Positions 42,504 through 51,390 are shown, counted from the first letter of the stretch. The stretch is DNA of 64,000 bases from Leucobacter rhizosphaerae (GCF_022919175.1 NZ_CP095043.1:3224001-3288000); one strand, 5' to 3'. Notes: a model not told the origin generated them from the letters alone. Translations and numbers: made by a program.

Positions 42504-43634
42504 ATGACCACTCAGCCCCTCCACCCGGTACTCGGCACCCGGAGCCCGCTCGGCAGCACCGACATCGGTGAGCGACTGCGCATCGGCTTCATCACCCACT
42601 TCGACCAGAGCGAGGACACCGCCACGATCTATCGCGAGAACATCCGTCTCGTGCAGGCCCTCGAGGAGCAGGGGTACGACAGCGCGTGGATCGCGACGCG
42701 CCACTTCGGCAGCGGGTGGGCCGCCGCGCCGAGCCCATACGGGGTGCTCGGCGCGCTCGCCGCCTCCACCGACCGGATCGGGCTCGGCACCGCCGTGCTC
42801 CCGATCATCTTCGACGACTCCGTGCGCGCCGCGGAGGAGCTCTCCGTGATCGACCATCTCTCCGGGCACCGGCTGCTCGTCGGGCTCGGCAAGGGCGTGC
42901 CGAGCGACTCGTACCAGGTATTCGAGGCGTACACCCCGGACCGCGACAAGAACTTCGAGGCGAAGATCGACACCCTGCACTGGGCGCTCGAGGGCCACCA
43001 GGTCGAGGGGGGCACGCAGTCGATCTACCCCGCGAACACCTCCCTGCAGGGCCGCCTCTTCCACGGCAGCTCGAACGACGCGACGATCCGCTTCGCCGCG
43101 CAGCGGGGCGACGGCTTCATCCTCGAACGCTTCGGCAACGGGCCCGAGCGGGAGCCCGGCGAGCGCCAGACCTTCCAGCGCCGGCAGCTCCGCACGGTGC
43201 TCGACTACCGTCGTGTGTTCCGCGAGACGTGGGGCGACACCCGCACCCCGTACGTGGTGACCTCGCGGAGCGCCTACCCGGGCGTGACGACCGAGGCGGC
43301 GCTCGCCGAGGCGTCGGTCACGGCCGCGCGCTGGAACGAGTACGCCGGGATCCTCGGCCGCGTGAACCCCGAGGACTCGCCCGCCGACCAGCTGCTCTCC
43401 GACAACTTCATCTGGGGCGATCCGGCGGCGCTCGCCGCCGACCTGCTCGCCGACCCGACGGTGCTGCTGACCGATGAGCTCGTGCTCGGAATCCACCCCG
43501 CGCTGCACACGATCGACGAGACCATCGCCAAGGCGAAGATCCTGCTCGACGAGGTCGTGCCGCTGGTGCGCGCGGGCTGGGCGACCGGACGCGCCGAGCT
43601 GCTGGCCGCGGAGGAGGCGGTGGTGGGCTCGTGA
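42504..43634 (+). CDS. LLM-class flavin-dependent monooxygenase 2
   Basis: 376 residues from the ATG at 42504 (caggaga upstream); the longer frame overlaps the preceding gene. Luciferase-like signatures: LVQALEEQGYDSAWIATRHFGSGWAAAPSPYGVLGALAASTDRIGLGTAVLPI, then DDSVRAAEELSVIDHLSGHRLLVGLGKGV. Diverged from monooxygenase 1, so they probably form a heteromer or act on successive intermediates. The next start overlaps its stop by 4 bp. Confidence 0.88.
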   Translation: MTTQPLHPVLGTRSPLGSTDIGERLRIGFITHFDQSEDTATIYRENIRLVQALEEQGYDSAWIATRHFGSGWAAAPSPYGVLGALAASTDRIGLGTAVLPIIFDDSVRAAEELSVIDHLSGHRLLVGLGKGVPSDSYQVFEAYTPDRDKNFEAKIDTLHWALEGHQVEGGTQSIYPANTSLQGRLFHGSSNDATIRFAAQRGDGFILERFGNGPEREPGERQTFQRRQLRTVLDYRRVFRETWGDTRTPYVVTSRSAYPGVTTEAALAEASVTAARWNEYAGILGRVNPEDSPADQLLSDNFIWGDPAALAADLLADPTVLLTDELVLGIHPALHTIDETIAKAKILLDEVVPLVRAGWATGRAELLAAEEAVVGS

Positions 43635-44458
43635 GCGTCGGTGCTGAGGTCGCGGCCGGAGTCGGTTCCGGGGCCGGAGCTGCGGTGGCGGCAGATGAGG
43701 CGTTCGCGCGCGACTGGCAGGGCTGGCAGGATCGCCGTCTCGCTGCGGCCGGTGCGCCGCACGGGCCCGCGTCGCTCACCCTGACCTTCTGGTTCGCAGA
43801 CGACACCCCGCAGTCGGTGCCCGGTCTGCCGGGTCAGTGGGCCGCCGAGGGGGAGCGGCTCGTCGCGACGGGCTTCGCGCCGGGCGAGGTCCGGTTCGCC
43901 GACGGCGCGGACGCGACGGCGCCACTGGTGCTCGACGCCACGACCGGCGACGTGCATGCCGGGGAGCGGATCCTGCGCCGCTTCGAGCGAGACGGGGTCC
44001 CCGCGCTGCGGATCTTCGATCCCGCCGCGGAGGGGCGCACGAGCCTGCGCGGGATCGCGGCGTTCGATCCGGATCCCGCGTGGCGGCTGGAGGCCCGGTT
44101 CGAGCCGGATCCGCGCGCACGCACCATCGAGCTCGCCGACGGCTACCAGAAGGAGACGGAGACCTCGGGGTCGATCGTGTTCACACGGGACGGGGTGGAG
44201 CGCCGCCTCACCGGCACCCTGCGCCCGGACGGCATCTCGGTGGTGTTCGGGGACACGACCAACGGCGACGAGAGCTACGGCTTCCGGTTCCTGACCGTGG
44301 GACTGCCCGACGCCGACGGTGCGACCGTCATCGATTTCAACCGGGCCTTCCTGCCGCCGTGCGCGTTCAGCGACCAGTTCGTGTGCCCGCTGCCGACGCC
44401 CGAGAACCGGTTGCCGGTGGCGATCCGCGCGGGGGAGCGGCTGACCGTCCGCGAGTAG
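43631..44458 (+). CDS. DUF1684 family protein
   Basis: 275 residues, GTG start overlapping the previous stop (GTGA). It has the DUF1684 pattern: FARDWQGWQDRRLAAA with SLTLTFWF, then the C-terminal hallmark IDFNRAFLPPCAFSDQFVCPLPTPENRLPVAI, whose N..PPCAF..CPLP..ENRL core is invariant in the family. Function unknown. It is translationally coupled to the second flavin monooxygenase, so a role as accessory or ligand-binding partner in that reaction is the simplest inference. No signal peptide or membrane segment. Confidence 0.85.
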   Translation: MSVGAEVAAGVGSGAGAAVAADEAFARDWQGWQDRRLAAAGAPHGPASLTLTFWFADDTPQSVPGLPGQWAAEGERLVATGFAPGEVRFADGADATAPLVLDATTGDVHAGERILRRFERDGVPALRIFDPAAEGRTSLRGIAAFDPDPAWRLEARFEPDPRARTIELADGYQKETETSGSIVFTRDGVERRLTGTLRPDGISVVFGDTTNGDESYGFRFLTVGLPDADGATVIDFNRAFLPPCAFSDQFVCPLPTPENRLPVAIRAGERLTVRE

Positions 44459-44466
44459 GATGCGGG

Positions 44467-44559
44467 CTGCCGCCCGCCTTGCTGCCGCCCGCCTTGCTGC
44501 CGCCCGCCGCCCGCCACCCGCCACCCGCCACCCGCCACCCGCCACCCGCCACCCGCCAC
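44467..44559. repeat. Tandem C-rich repeats
   Basis: About two and a half copies of a 15-mer (gctgccgcccgcctt) run into seven perfect copies of ccgccac (44511-44559). It lies directly after the DUF1684 stop and before the large palindrome. Likely variable in length between strains. Confidence 0.8.
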
Positions 44560-44560
44560 C

Positions 44561-44638
44561 ACTCACGGCGGAGATGTCACACATGCAGGATCCATGCGCC
44601 CGAATCGTTCCTGCATCCGTGACATCTCCGCCATGAGT
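44561..44638. repeat. Large intergenic palindrome, 30-bp arms
   Basis: Arms 44561-44590 and 44609-44638 are complementary at 27 of 30 positions around an 18-nt loop; the core is ggcggagatgtcac. It sits between DUF1684 and the lytic transglycosylase gene. It could be a terminator or a REP-like mobile palindrome; no T-run follows. Confidence 0.7.
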
Positions 44639-44728
44639 GACGTGTGGACGGGCCGCGGCGGCCGACTCGCGGTACCTTCCCACACTCCGCTGCTAGCGTG
44701 GTGAGCCGTGACCAGGGGAGCGAGGCGG

Positions 44729-45490
44729 ATGAGCGGCGGGAAGTGGCTGCTCATCGGTGCGCTCGGCACCGGGCTCGCCGGGGTGGCGCTGGTGGTCGGT
44801 GCGATCCTCTTCGGCACCGCCGCGGCCGGGCCTATGACGGCGGGAGCCGGTGAGGCTGACGGGACCGGCGGCACGGCTCCCCGCGCGGCCCAGCAGGCCG
44901 ACCCCGCCGTGCCCGTGGGGGATGGGCTCCGGGTGGATCCCGTCTGGGTGCAGGAGACCGCGGCGGCCACCGGCATCGGCGATCGGGCGCTCGCCGCCTA
45001 CACCCACGCGGTGACCCGCGTCGCCGAGGAGTTCCCGGAGTGCCGGATCGGCTGGAACACCCTCGCCGGCATCGGGTACGTCGAGTCGTATCACGGCACG
45101 ATCAACGGCAGCGCGCTCGATGCATCCGGCACGGCGACGCCGCCCATCCTCGGGATCCCGCTCGACGGCACGCAGCGCACGATGGCGATCCCGGACACCG
45201 ACGGCGGCGCCCTCGACGGCGACGCGGTGTGGGATCGGGCCGTGGGGCCGATGCAGTTCATCCCGTCGACCTGGGTGCTGTGGGGCGTCGACGGCGACGG
45301 CGACGGGATCGCGGATCCGCAGAACATCGACGACGCGAGTCTGTCGGCCGCGCGCTACCTGTGCGGGATCGGCGGCGACCTCGCGGATCCCGAGCGCTGG
45401 ATCGCCGCCGTCGCGGCCTACAACGACACCGTGGAGTACAACCACCGCGTCGCGGACGCGGCGACCCACTACGCCGGGGTGGTGGGCTGA
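44729..45490 (+). CDS. Membrane-anchored lytic murein transglycosylase
   Basis: 253 residues from the ATG at 44729 (gaggcgg upstream); a GTG at 44708 is in frame but without a ribosome site. A single N-terminal hydrophobic segment (about 7-30) anchors or exports it. SLT-like catalytic domain: WNTLAGIGYVESYHG with catalytic Glu119, VGPMQFIPSTWVLWGVDGDGDGIADPQNIDDASLSAARYLCG, and VAAYNDTVEYNHRV. It cleaves peptidoglycan glycan strands, for growth or remodelling. Stands alone upstream of rplY. Confidence 0.88.
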   Translation: MSGGKWLLIGALGTGLAGVALVVGAILFGTAAAGPMTAGAGEADGTGGTAPRAAQQADPAVPVGDGLRVDPVWVQETAAATGIGDRALAAYTHAVTRVAEEFPECRIGWNTLAGIGYVESYHGTINGSALDASGTATPPILGIPLDGTQRTMAIPDTDGGALDGDAVWDRAVGPMQFIPSTWVLWGVDGDGDGIADPQNIDDASLSAARYLCGIGGDLADPERWIAAVAAYNDTVEYNHRVADAATHYAGVVG

Positions 45491-45520
45491 GCGGTGCGGG
45501 AACCCGGGCGCGCCGTGGTG

Positions 45521-45684
45521 TAAGCTTGTGAGCTGTACTTCGGCGAGGGGCGTTCGCGCCCGTTATCGACGCGGGACGGGCTGCCGTTGCGGGCCATCTT
45601 GCTGCGTATTCACGCGAGTGCGAGACACCAATCCTGGCGGCACTGCCGCCCTCATTGGGCGAAAGCCCGTCTAGGAGAATCATC
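45521..45684 (+). promoter_or_regulatory. Promoter and structured leader of rplY
   Basis: A taagct -10 candidate (45521-45526) is followed by a leader of about 150 nt. It holds three simple hairpins: gggcg-ttcg-cgccc (45548-45561), ggcggc-act-gccgcc (45636-45650) and gggc-gaaa-gccc (45657-45668). The last sits just before the ribosome site taggaga. UUCG and GNRA-type loops indicate real RNA structure, so autoregulation of L25 or another cis control is possible. Confidence 0.5.
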
Positions 45685-46269
45685 ATGAGCGAAACCCACA
45701 AGCTGGTCGCCGCCAGCCGCGAGACCTTCGGCAAGGGCGTGGCACGCAAGCTCCGCGCTGCCGGCCGCACCCCGGCCGTCGTCTACGGGCACGGCACCGA
45801 TCCCGTGCACGTCTCGCTCGAGACGCACCCGCTCGGCCTGATCATCCGCCAGGCGAACGCCGTCATCGAGCTCGACATCGAGGGCCGCAAGGAGCTCGTG
45901 CTCGTCAAGGACGTGCAGAAGGATCCCGTGCGCCAGATCATCGAGCACGTCGACCTCATCGTCATCAAGAAGGGCGAGGTCGTCGAGGTCGAGGTCGCCG
46001 TGCACGTCACCGGCGAGCCGTTCTCCGGAACCAACGCGCTGCAGGAGCTCAACACGCTCCGTCTGAGCGTCCCCGCGACCTCCATCCCGGAGTTCGTCGA
46101 GGTCAACGTCGAGGGCTTCGAGGACGGCACCCAGGTGCTCGCCGGCGCGGTTGCGCTGCCCAAGGGCGCGACGCTGCTCGACGATCCCGAGCAGCTCGTG
46201 GTGCACGTCGTCACCCCGCGCGGCGCAGCCGAGGATGACGCCGCCGAGACCGAGGACGCGGCCGAGTAG
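45685..46269 (+). CDS. rplY: 50S ribosomal protein L25 (CTC/TL5 form)
   Basis: 194 residues from the ATG at 45685. The N-terminal domain binds 5S rRNA (LVAASRETFGKGVARKLRAAGRTPAVVYGHG); the C-terminal TL5 domain (about 95-180) follows, with an acidic Ala/Glu/Asp tail. The two-domain CTC form is normal for actinobacteria. It precedes pth, as in most of the phylum. Confidence 0.97.
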   Translation: MSETHKLVAASRETFGKGVARKLRAAGRTPAVVYGHGTDPVHVSLETHPLGLIIRQANAVIELDIEGRKELVLVKDVQKDPVRQIIEHVDLIVIKKGEVVEVEVAVHVTGEPFSGTNALQELNTLRLSVPATSIPEFVEVNVEGFEDGTQVLAGAVALPKGATLLDDPEQLVVHVVTPRGAAEDDAAETEDAAE

Positions 46270-46283
46270 TCCGCATACGCTCA

Positions 46284-46330
46284 ACCGGGCCCGTCGGGTC
46301 GGCACCAGTGGCCGATCCGACGGGCCCGGT
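46284..46330 (+). terminator. Terminator-like stem between rplY and pth
   Basis: accgggcccgtcgg at 46284-46297 pairs with ccgacgggcccggt at 46317-46330, extended by a gtcgg/ccgat inner stem. No T-run follows, so it may attenuate rather than stop transcription into pth. Confidence 0.6.
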
Positions 46331-46389
46331 CGTCTGCGTCGGCCCCGATGTCGGACGCACCTGCGATCATGGTGCACAAGGAGGACGCA

Positions 46390-47016
46390 GTGTTCTGGCG
46401 GAGCAACAAGAAGGTGGAGGACCGCGTGTCGAGTGACAGCTGGCTCATCGTCGGCCTGGGCAACCCGGGCGCGAAGTACGAGGCGACGCGGCACAACGTC
46501 GGCCAGATGGCGCTCGACGTGCTGGCCGAGCGCATGAGCGCGCGCTTCTCGCCCCACCGCACCCACGCGCGGATCGCGGAGGGGCGGAGCACTCCGGGCG
46601 GTCCGAAGCTCATCCTCGCGAAGTCGAACGGCTACATGAACACCTCCGGCGGCCCGGTCTCGGCGCTGGCACGGTACTTCGACGTGCCGGTCGAGCGCAT
46701 CATCGTGCTCCACGACGACCTGGACCTGCCCTTCGACACCGTCAAGCTGAAGCAGGGCGGCGGCCACGGCGGGCACAATGGCCTCCGCGACATCGCGAAG
46801 GCCATGGCATCACCCGAGTTCCAGCGCGTGCGCATCGGCGTGGGGCGTCCGCCCGGGCAGCAGGACCCGGCCGACTACGTGCTGCGCCCCTTCGCTAGCT
46901 CCGAGCGGGAGTCGCTCGCCGTGCTGATCGAGGACGCGGCCGACGCCGCCGAGATGCTCACGACCGACGGGCTGCTCGCCGCGCAGCAGCGCTTCCACGG
47001 ACGGGCCGCCCAGTGA
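46390..47016 (+). CDS. pth: Peptidyl-tRNA hydrolase
   Basis: 208 residues. I chose the GTG at 46390 because AAGGAGG lies 5 nt upstream; ATGs at 46348 and 46369 would place the ribosome site inside the gene. Core motifs: LIVGLGNPGAKYEATRHNVGQMALD with catalytic His in RHNVG, KSNGYMNTSGGPV, VLHDDLDLPFDTVKLKQGGGHGGHNGLRDI. Releases tRNA from stalled peptidyl-tRNA. The mfd start overlaps its stop. Confidence 0.95.
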   Translation: MFWRSNKKVEDRVSSDSWLIVGLGNPGAKYEATRHNVGQMALDVLAERMSARFSPHRTHARIAEGRSTPGGPKLILAKSNGYMNTSGGPVSALARYFDVPVERIIVLHDDLDLPFDTVKLKQGGGHGGHNGLRDIAKAMASPEFQRVRIGVGRPPGQQDPADYVLRPFASSERESLAVLIEDAADAAEMLTTDGLLAAQQRFHGRAAQ

Positions 47017-50000
47017 CGCTGCGCGGGATCGACCGCCTGCTCGAGGCCTCCCCGTCGTTCGCCCGTGCGCTCGACGCGAGCGGCGGCGACGCCGAGTTCT
47101 CCGTGACCGAGGGCCTCCGCGCCCCGCTCATCGCGGGGCTCGTGGCTCGGCGGCGCGCCGCCGGGGATCGCGGCCCGTTGCTCGTCATTGCGGCCACGAG
47201 CCGCGAGGCCGATGCGCTCCGCAGCGCCCTCGCGTCGTTGCTCCCCGACGCGGTGACCGCCGAGTTCCCGGCCTGGGAGACGCTGCCGCACGAGCGGCTC
47301 AGTCCCAGTGTGGAGACGGTCGGCCGTCGCGCCGCCGCACTGCGGGTGCTCCGAGACCACACGGGCGAGGTGCCCCTCGTGCTCGTGGCCTCGGTCCGGG
47401 CGGCTCTCCAGCCCGTGTCGCCGCACGCGGTCGACGCCCACTCGATCCTGCTCCGCGCGGGCGAGGCGTCCGTGCCCCTCGAGGAAGTGTCGCGCACCCT
47501 CGTCGAGCTCGCCTACACCCGCGTCGACATGGTCACGCGGCGCGGCGAGTTCGCGGTGCGCGGGGGCATCCTCGATGTCTTCCCGCCGACGGCCGAGCAC
47601 GCGGTGCGCGTCGACTTCTTCGGAGACGAGGTGGATCAGATCCGCCGATTCGCGGTCTCCGATCAGCGCAGCGCCGGGGATCCGCTCGCGGAGCTCGAGC
47701 TCTGGCCCGCTCGGGAGCTGCTGCTGACCGATCCGGTGCGGCTGCGCGCCGCGGAATTGCTGCCGCGCTATCCGGCACTTGCCACCCTGCTCGAGAAGAT
47801 GAGCCAGGGCATTCCGGTCGAGGGCATGGAGAGCCTGCTGCCGCAGGTGCTCGACGGGCTCCGGCCGCTCACCGCACTCCTGCCCGAGGGCGGGGCCGTG
47901 CTCGTGGCGTCACCCGAGCGGGTCGCGAGCCGCGCGGTCAGCCTCGCCGAGACGAACCGCGAGTTCCTCGAGGCGGCCTGGCACGCGGCCACCGCGGGGG
48001 CCGACGCCCCCGTGCCGGTCGACGACAGCGGGTTGCTCTCCGTCGGCGATCTGCGGGCCGCGTCTCACGGCCGCCCGTGGTGGTCCGTGTCGAACTTCGT
48101 GCGCGACGAGGCGCTGCCCGAGGCGGATGACGCCGAGGACGCCCCGAGCACCGACGACGATCCGGCGGTGATCGCGGTGCATGGTGGACCGGTGACCCGT
48201 GCCGCGGGCGCCGAGGCGACCGGCGCCGCCATCCGCCTGCTCAGCGATCGGCTCGCCGACGGCTGGCGCACCATCGTCACGGCGCAGGGCGTCGGACTCG
48301 TGGAGCGCGCCCGCGACGTGCTTGCCGAGGCCGGCGCCGCGGCGCGCATCGTCGACGAGATTCCCGAGGAGTTGGAGCGCGGGGTCGTCTACCTCACGAC
48401 CGGCACGGCGTGGTCGGGCTTCGAGAGCGCCGAGGCGAAGGTCCTGCTCGCGACGGAGGCCGAATTCTTCGGCCGGGCCGTCTCGAGCCAGGCCGCGAGC
48501 GGCCAGAAGCTCGCGAAGCGGCGCACGAAGAACGTCGTCGACCCCCTCAAGCTGGTTCCGGGCGACTACGTCGTGCACGAGACTCACGGCATCGGCCAGT
48601 TCGTGGAACTGACCCAGCGCATGGTGCCGACCGGCATCGGCCGCGACGCGACGAAGGCGCTCCGAGAGTACCTCGTGCTCGAGTACGCCTCCACGAAGCG
48701 CGGCATGCCCAAGGACAAGCTCTACGTGCCGACGGACCAGCTGGATCAGCTCTCGCGCTACGTCGGCGGTGAGGCTCCCGCCCTGTCGAAGATGGGCGGC
48801 AACGACTGGGCCAACGCGAAGAAGAAGGCCCGCAAGGCGGTGCGCGACATCGCGGTCGAGCTGGTGAAGCTCTACTCGGCGCGCGTCGCCTCCCAGGGGT
48901 TCGCGTTCTCGCCCGATACGCCGTGGCAGCACGAGCTGGAGGAGGCGTTCCCGTACGCCGAGACCCTCGATCAGCTCACCACGATCGACGAGGTGAAGCG
49001 CGACATGGAGCGCTCGATCCCGATGGATCGCCTCGTCGCCGGCGACGTCGGTTTCGGCAAGACCGAGGTCGCGGTCCGCGCCGCGTTCAAGGCGGTGCAG
49101 GACGGCAAGCAGGTCGCGATGCTCGTGCCGACCACGCTGCTCGTGAACCAGCACATCGAGACGTTCCAGGATCGCTTCGCGGGATTCCCGGTGCAGTTGC
49201 GCGCCCTCAGCCGGTTCCAGACCGACAAGGAGGCGAAGGAGACCATCGACGGCCTCGCCGCGGGGACCGTCGACGTGGTCATCGGCACGCACCGGCTGCT
49301 CGCGAGCAACGTGCTCTACAAAGACCTCGGACTCCTTATCATCGACGAGGAGCAGCGCTTCGGCGTGGAGCACAAGGACTCGCTGAAGAAGCTCAAGACG
49401 AACGTCGACATCCTCGCCATGAGCGCGACGCCGATCCCGCGCACCCTGGAGATGGCCGTCACCGGCATCCGCGAGATGTCGACCCTCGCGACGGCCCCTG
49501 AGGATCGGCACCCGATCCTCACGTTCGTCGGGCCGCGCAGCGACAAACAGATCGGCGCCGCGATCCGCCGTGAGATGCTCCGCGAGGGCCAGGTGTTCTT
49601 CGTGCACAACCGCGTGTCCTCGATCTCCCGCGTCGCCGCGCAGATCTCGGAACTGGTGCCCGACGCCCGGGTCGCCGTGGCGCACGGCAAGCTGAGCGAG
49701 CACCAGCTCGAGCAGGTCGTACAGGACTTCTGGGAGCGGAAATACGACGTGCTCGTCTCGACGACGATCATCGAGACCGGTCTCGACATCGCCAACGCGA
49801 ACACGATCATCATCGATGCGGCCGACAAGTACGGTCTGAGCCAGCTGCACCAGCTGCGCGGGCGAGTCGGTCGCAGCCGAGAGCGGGCGTACGCCTACTT
49901 CCTCTACGACCCGGACAAGCCGCTCACCGAGCACGCGCACGAGCGCCTCGATACGCTTGCCACGAACAACGAGCTGGGCTCCGGCATGCAGGTCGCCCTC

Positions 50001-50654
50001 AAGGACCTGGAGCTCCGTGGTGCCGGCAACCTGCTCGGCGGCGAGCAGTCGGGGCACATCGCGGGGGTCGGGTTCGACCTCTACCTCCGGATGATCGGCG
50101 AGGCCGTCAGCACGTTCAAGGGCGAGGACGTGCAGTCGAACACCGAGCTCGTGCTCGAGCTGCCGGTCGATGCGCATATCCCCGAGGAATACGTGGAGAG
50201 CGAGCGGCTGCGGCTCGAGGCCTACCAGAAGTTCTCGGCGGCCTCGCACCCGCAGGCGCCGGAGGATCACGTCACCCTCGTGCTCGACGAGCTCACCGAC
50301 CGCTACGGCGAGCCGCCGGCCGAGGTGCAGCGGCTCGCGGCGATCTCCGCGCTGCGACGCCGCGCGTCGCGGCTGGGGCTTTCGAAGGTGGTGGCCGCCG
50401 GACCGTCGCTCCGCCTCGAACCGGTGAAGCTGCTCGATTCCCGCCGCATGCGCATGAGCCGGATGTACCCCGGTGCGCGCTACACCGAGTCGACGCAGAA
50501 CCTGCAGATTCCGTTGCCGGGCGGCACCGCGTCCTCGAAGAGCCCGCTCGCCGGGGTCGGGCAACGCCACCTGGGCGACGAAGGAGATGTGGTGGCCTGG
50601 ACCGGGCGGGTGCTGTCGACGCTGCTCGAGGAGGATCCGCCCGCGGAGGGATAA
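47013..50654 (+). CDS. mfd: Transcription-repair coupling factor Mfd
   Basis: 1213 residues, GTG start overlapping the pth stop (GTGA). The N-terminal UvrB-homology module is followed by the RNA-polymerase-interaction domain (PGDYVVHETHGIGQFVELTQR), then the RecG-like translocase with Walker A GDVGFGKT (677-684), the DEEQ box (778-781), and motifs VSTTIIETGLDIANANTII and QLHQLRGRVGRSRERAYAYF. The C-terminal UvrA-gating D7 domain is present. It removes stalled RNA polymerase at lesions and recruits UvrA. An acidic insertion (about 367-385) lies in the N-terminal half. Confidence 0.97.
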   Translation: MTLRGIDRLLEASPSFARALDASGGDAEFSVTEGLRAPLIAGLVARRRAAGDRGPLLVIAATSREADALRSALASLLPDAVTAEFPAWETLPHERLSPSVETVGRRAAALRVLRDHTGEVPLVLVASVRAALQPVSPHAVDAHSILLRAGEASVPLEEVSRTLVELAYTRVDMVTRRGEFAVRGGILDVFPPTAEHAVRVDFFGDEVDQIRRFAVSDQRSAGDPLAELELWPARELLLTDPVRLRAAELLPRYPALATLLEKMSQGIPVEGMESLLPQVLDGLRPLTALLPEGGAVLVASPERVASRAVSLAETNREFLEAAWHAATAGADAPVPVDDSGLLSVGDLRAASHGRPWWSVSNFVRDEALPEADDAEDAPSTDDDPAVIAVHGGPVTRAAGAEATGAAIRLLSDRLADGWRTIVTAQGVGLVERARDVLAEAGAAARIVDEIPEELERGVVYLTTGTAWSGFESAEAKVLLATEAEFFGRAVSSQAASGQKLAKRRTKNVVDPLKLVPGDYVVHETHGIGQFVELTQRMVPTGIGRDATKALREYLVLEYASTKRGMPKDKLYVPTDQLDQLSRYVGGEAPALSKMGGNDWANAKKKARKAVRDIAVELVKLYSARVASQGFAFSPDTPWQHELEEAFPYAETLDQLTTIDEVKRDMERSIPMDRLVAGDVGFGKTEVAVRAAFKAVQDGKQVAMLVPTTLLVNQHIETFQDRFAGFPVQLRALSRFQTDKEAKETIDGLAAGTVDVVIGTHRLLASNVLYKDLGLLIIDEEQRFGVEHKDSLKKLKTNVDILAMSATPIPRTLEMAVTGIREMSTLATAPEDRHPILTFVGPRSDKQIGAAIRREMLREGQVFFVHNRVSSISRVAAQISELVPDARVAVAHGKLSEHQLEQVVQDFWERKYDVLVSTTIIETGLDIANANTIIIDAADKYGLSQLHQLRGRVGRSRERAYAYFLYDPDKPLTEHAHERLDTLATNNELGSGMQVALKDLELRGAGNLLGGEQSGHIAGVGFDLYLRMIGEAVSTFKGEDVQSNTELVLELPVDAHIPEEYVESERLRLEAYQKFSAASHPQAPEDHVTLVLDELTDRYGEPPAEVQRLAAISALRRRASRLGLSKVVAAGPSLRLEPVKLLDSRRMRMSRMYPGARYTESTQNLQIPLPGGTASSKSPLAGVGQRHLGDEGDVVAWTGRVLSTLLEEDPPAEG

Positions 50655-50702
50655 GCGCCGGCCGCGGGGTCGGTCGTTCCCAAACTCGTCGGCTCCGTGC
50701 GT

Positions 50703-51269
50703 CTACTTCGCGGCGGTGCAGGCCTCCTGCAGCGCGGTACCGGTCTGCTGCAGGGCCGGCAGCCGCTCCGACACGATCGCCGAGACGTCCTCGCCATACG
50801 TCTGCAGGTTGCCGAGCTCGCCGAGCGTGCCGAGGTCGCCGAGATCGATGCCGCTGAGGTCCGGTGTGCCGAGCCCCTGGATGTCCTCGCCGAGTCCGAC
50901 CCACTCCGTGCGTGCGTCGTCGATGGCGGCGATGACCGCGGGATCCGTCGCGCCCGAGCCCGCGGCGTCGAGCGAGGTGAACACCGGCTCGATGAGCGCG
51001 CCCGGGTCGATGGATTTCCCGGCGAGCAGGTCTTCGATCAGCTGCGGGGCGTTCTGCTGCGCCTCCGCGATGACCCGGTCGATCGTCTCGGCCGCGGCCT
51101 GGCAGCTGCCGTTGGCCGTCGTACCCGCGTCACCCGCGCCGTTCGGTTCCGCCGCATCACTCGACGACGGTGATCCGATGCCGAGTGCGCTGCACCCGGC
51201 CAGCGGCAGTGCAAGGCAGGCGAGTGCGGTGAGCGTGATGAGCGCGGGAGAGCGGCGGATGACCGGCAT
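50703..51269 (-). CDS. Small lipoprotein A (paralogue of lipoprotein B)
   Basis: 188 residues, unrecognised family. Lipobox LPLAGC near residue 25, then a Ser/Pro/Gly tether. The mature part is helical and Ala/Asp-rich, with Cys in GSCQAAAETIDRVIAEAQ and another in the C-terminal LQEACTAAK. The same Cys arrangement and ending occur in lipoprotein B at 51407-51886, so the pair arose by duplication; a disulphide between the two Cys is likely after export. Function unknown. Confidence 0.75.
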   Translation of the reverse strand: MPVIRRSPALITLTALACLALPLAGCSALGIGSPSSSDAAEPNGAGDAGTTANGSCQAAAETIDRVIAEAQQNAPQLIEDLLAGKSIDPGALIEPVFTSLDAAGSGATDPAVIAAIDDARTEWVGLGEDIQGLGTPDLSGIDLGDLGTLGELGNLQTYGEDVSAIVSERLPALQQTGTALQEACTAAK

Positions 51270-51354
51270 GGGGATCCTTTCGACGGGCGTCCCAGGAGTC
51301 TACGAGGCGCGTTGCGGAACCGGCTGAGTGCGTGGTGCGCCCCGACCGCAACGC

Positions 51355-51390
51355 AGTGGGGGCGGGTTCCGCTCGGAACCCGCCCCCACT
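51355..51390 (-). terminator. Terminator hairpin after lipoprotein B
   Basis: A perfect 16-bp GC-rich stem with a 4-nt loop (gctc), 16 bp past the stop of lipoprotein B on the minus strand. No T-run. Confidence 0.7.

Noticed and set aside
44500..44640. Possible integrated element attachment site next to the prs-rplY block
   Set aside because: No integrase, no transposase and no matching direct repeat near 33.1 kb; only the synteny break supports insertion.
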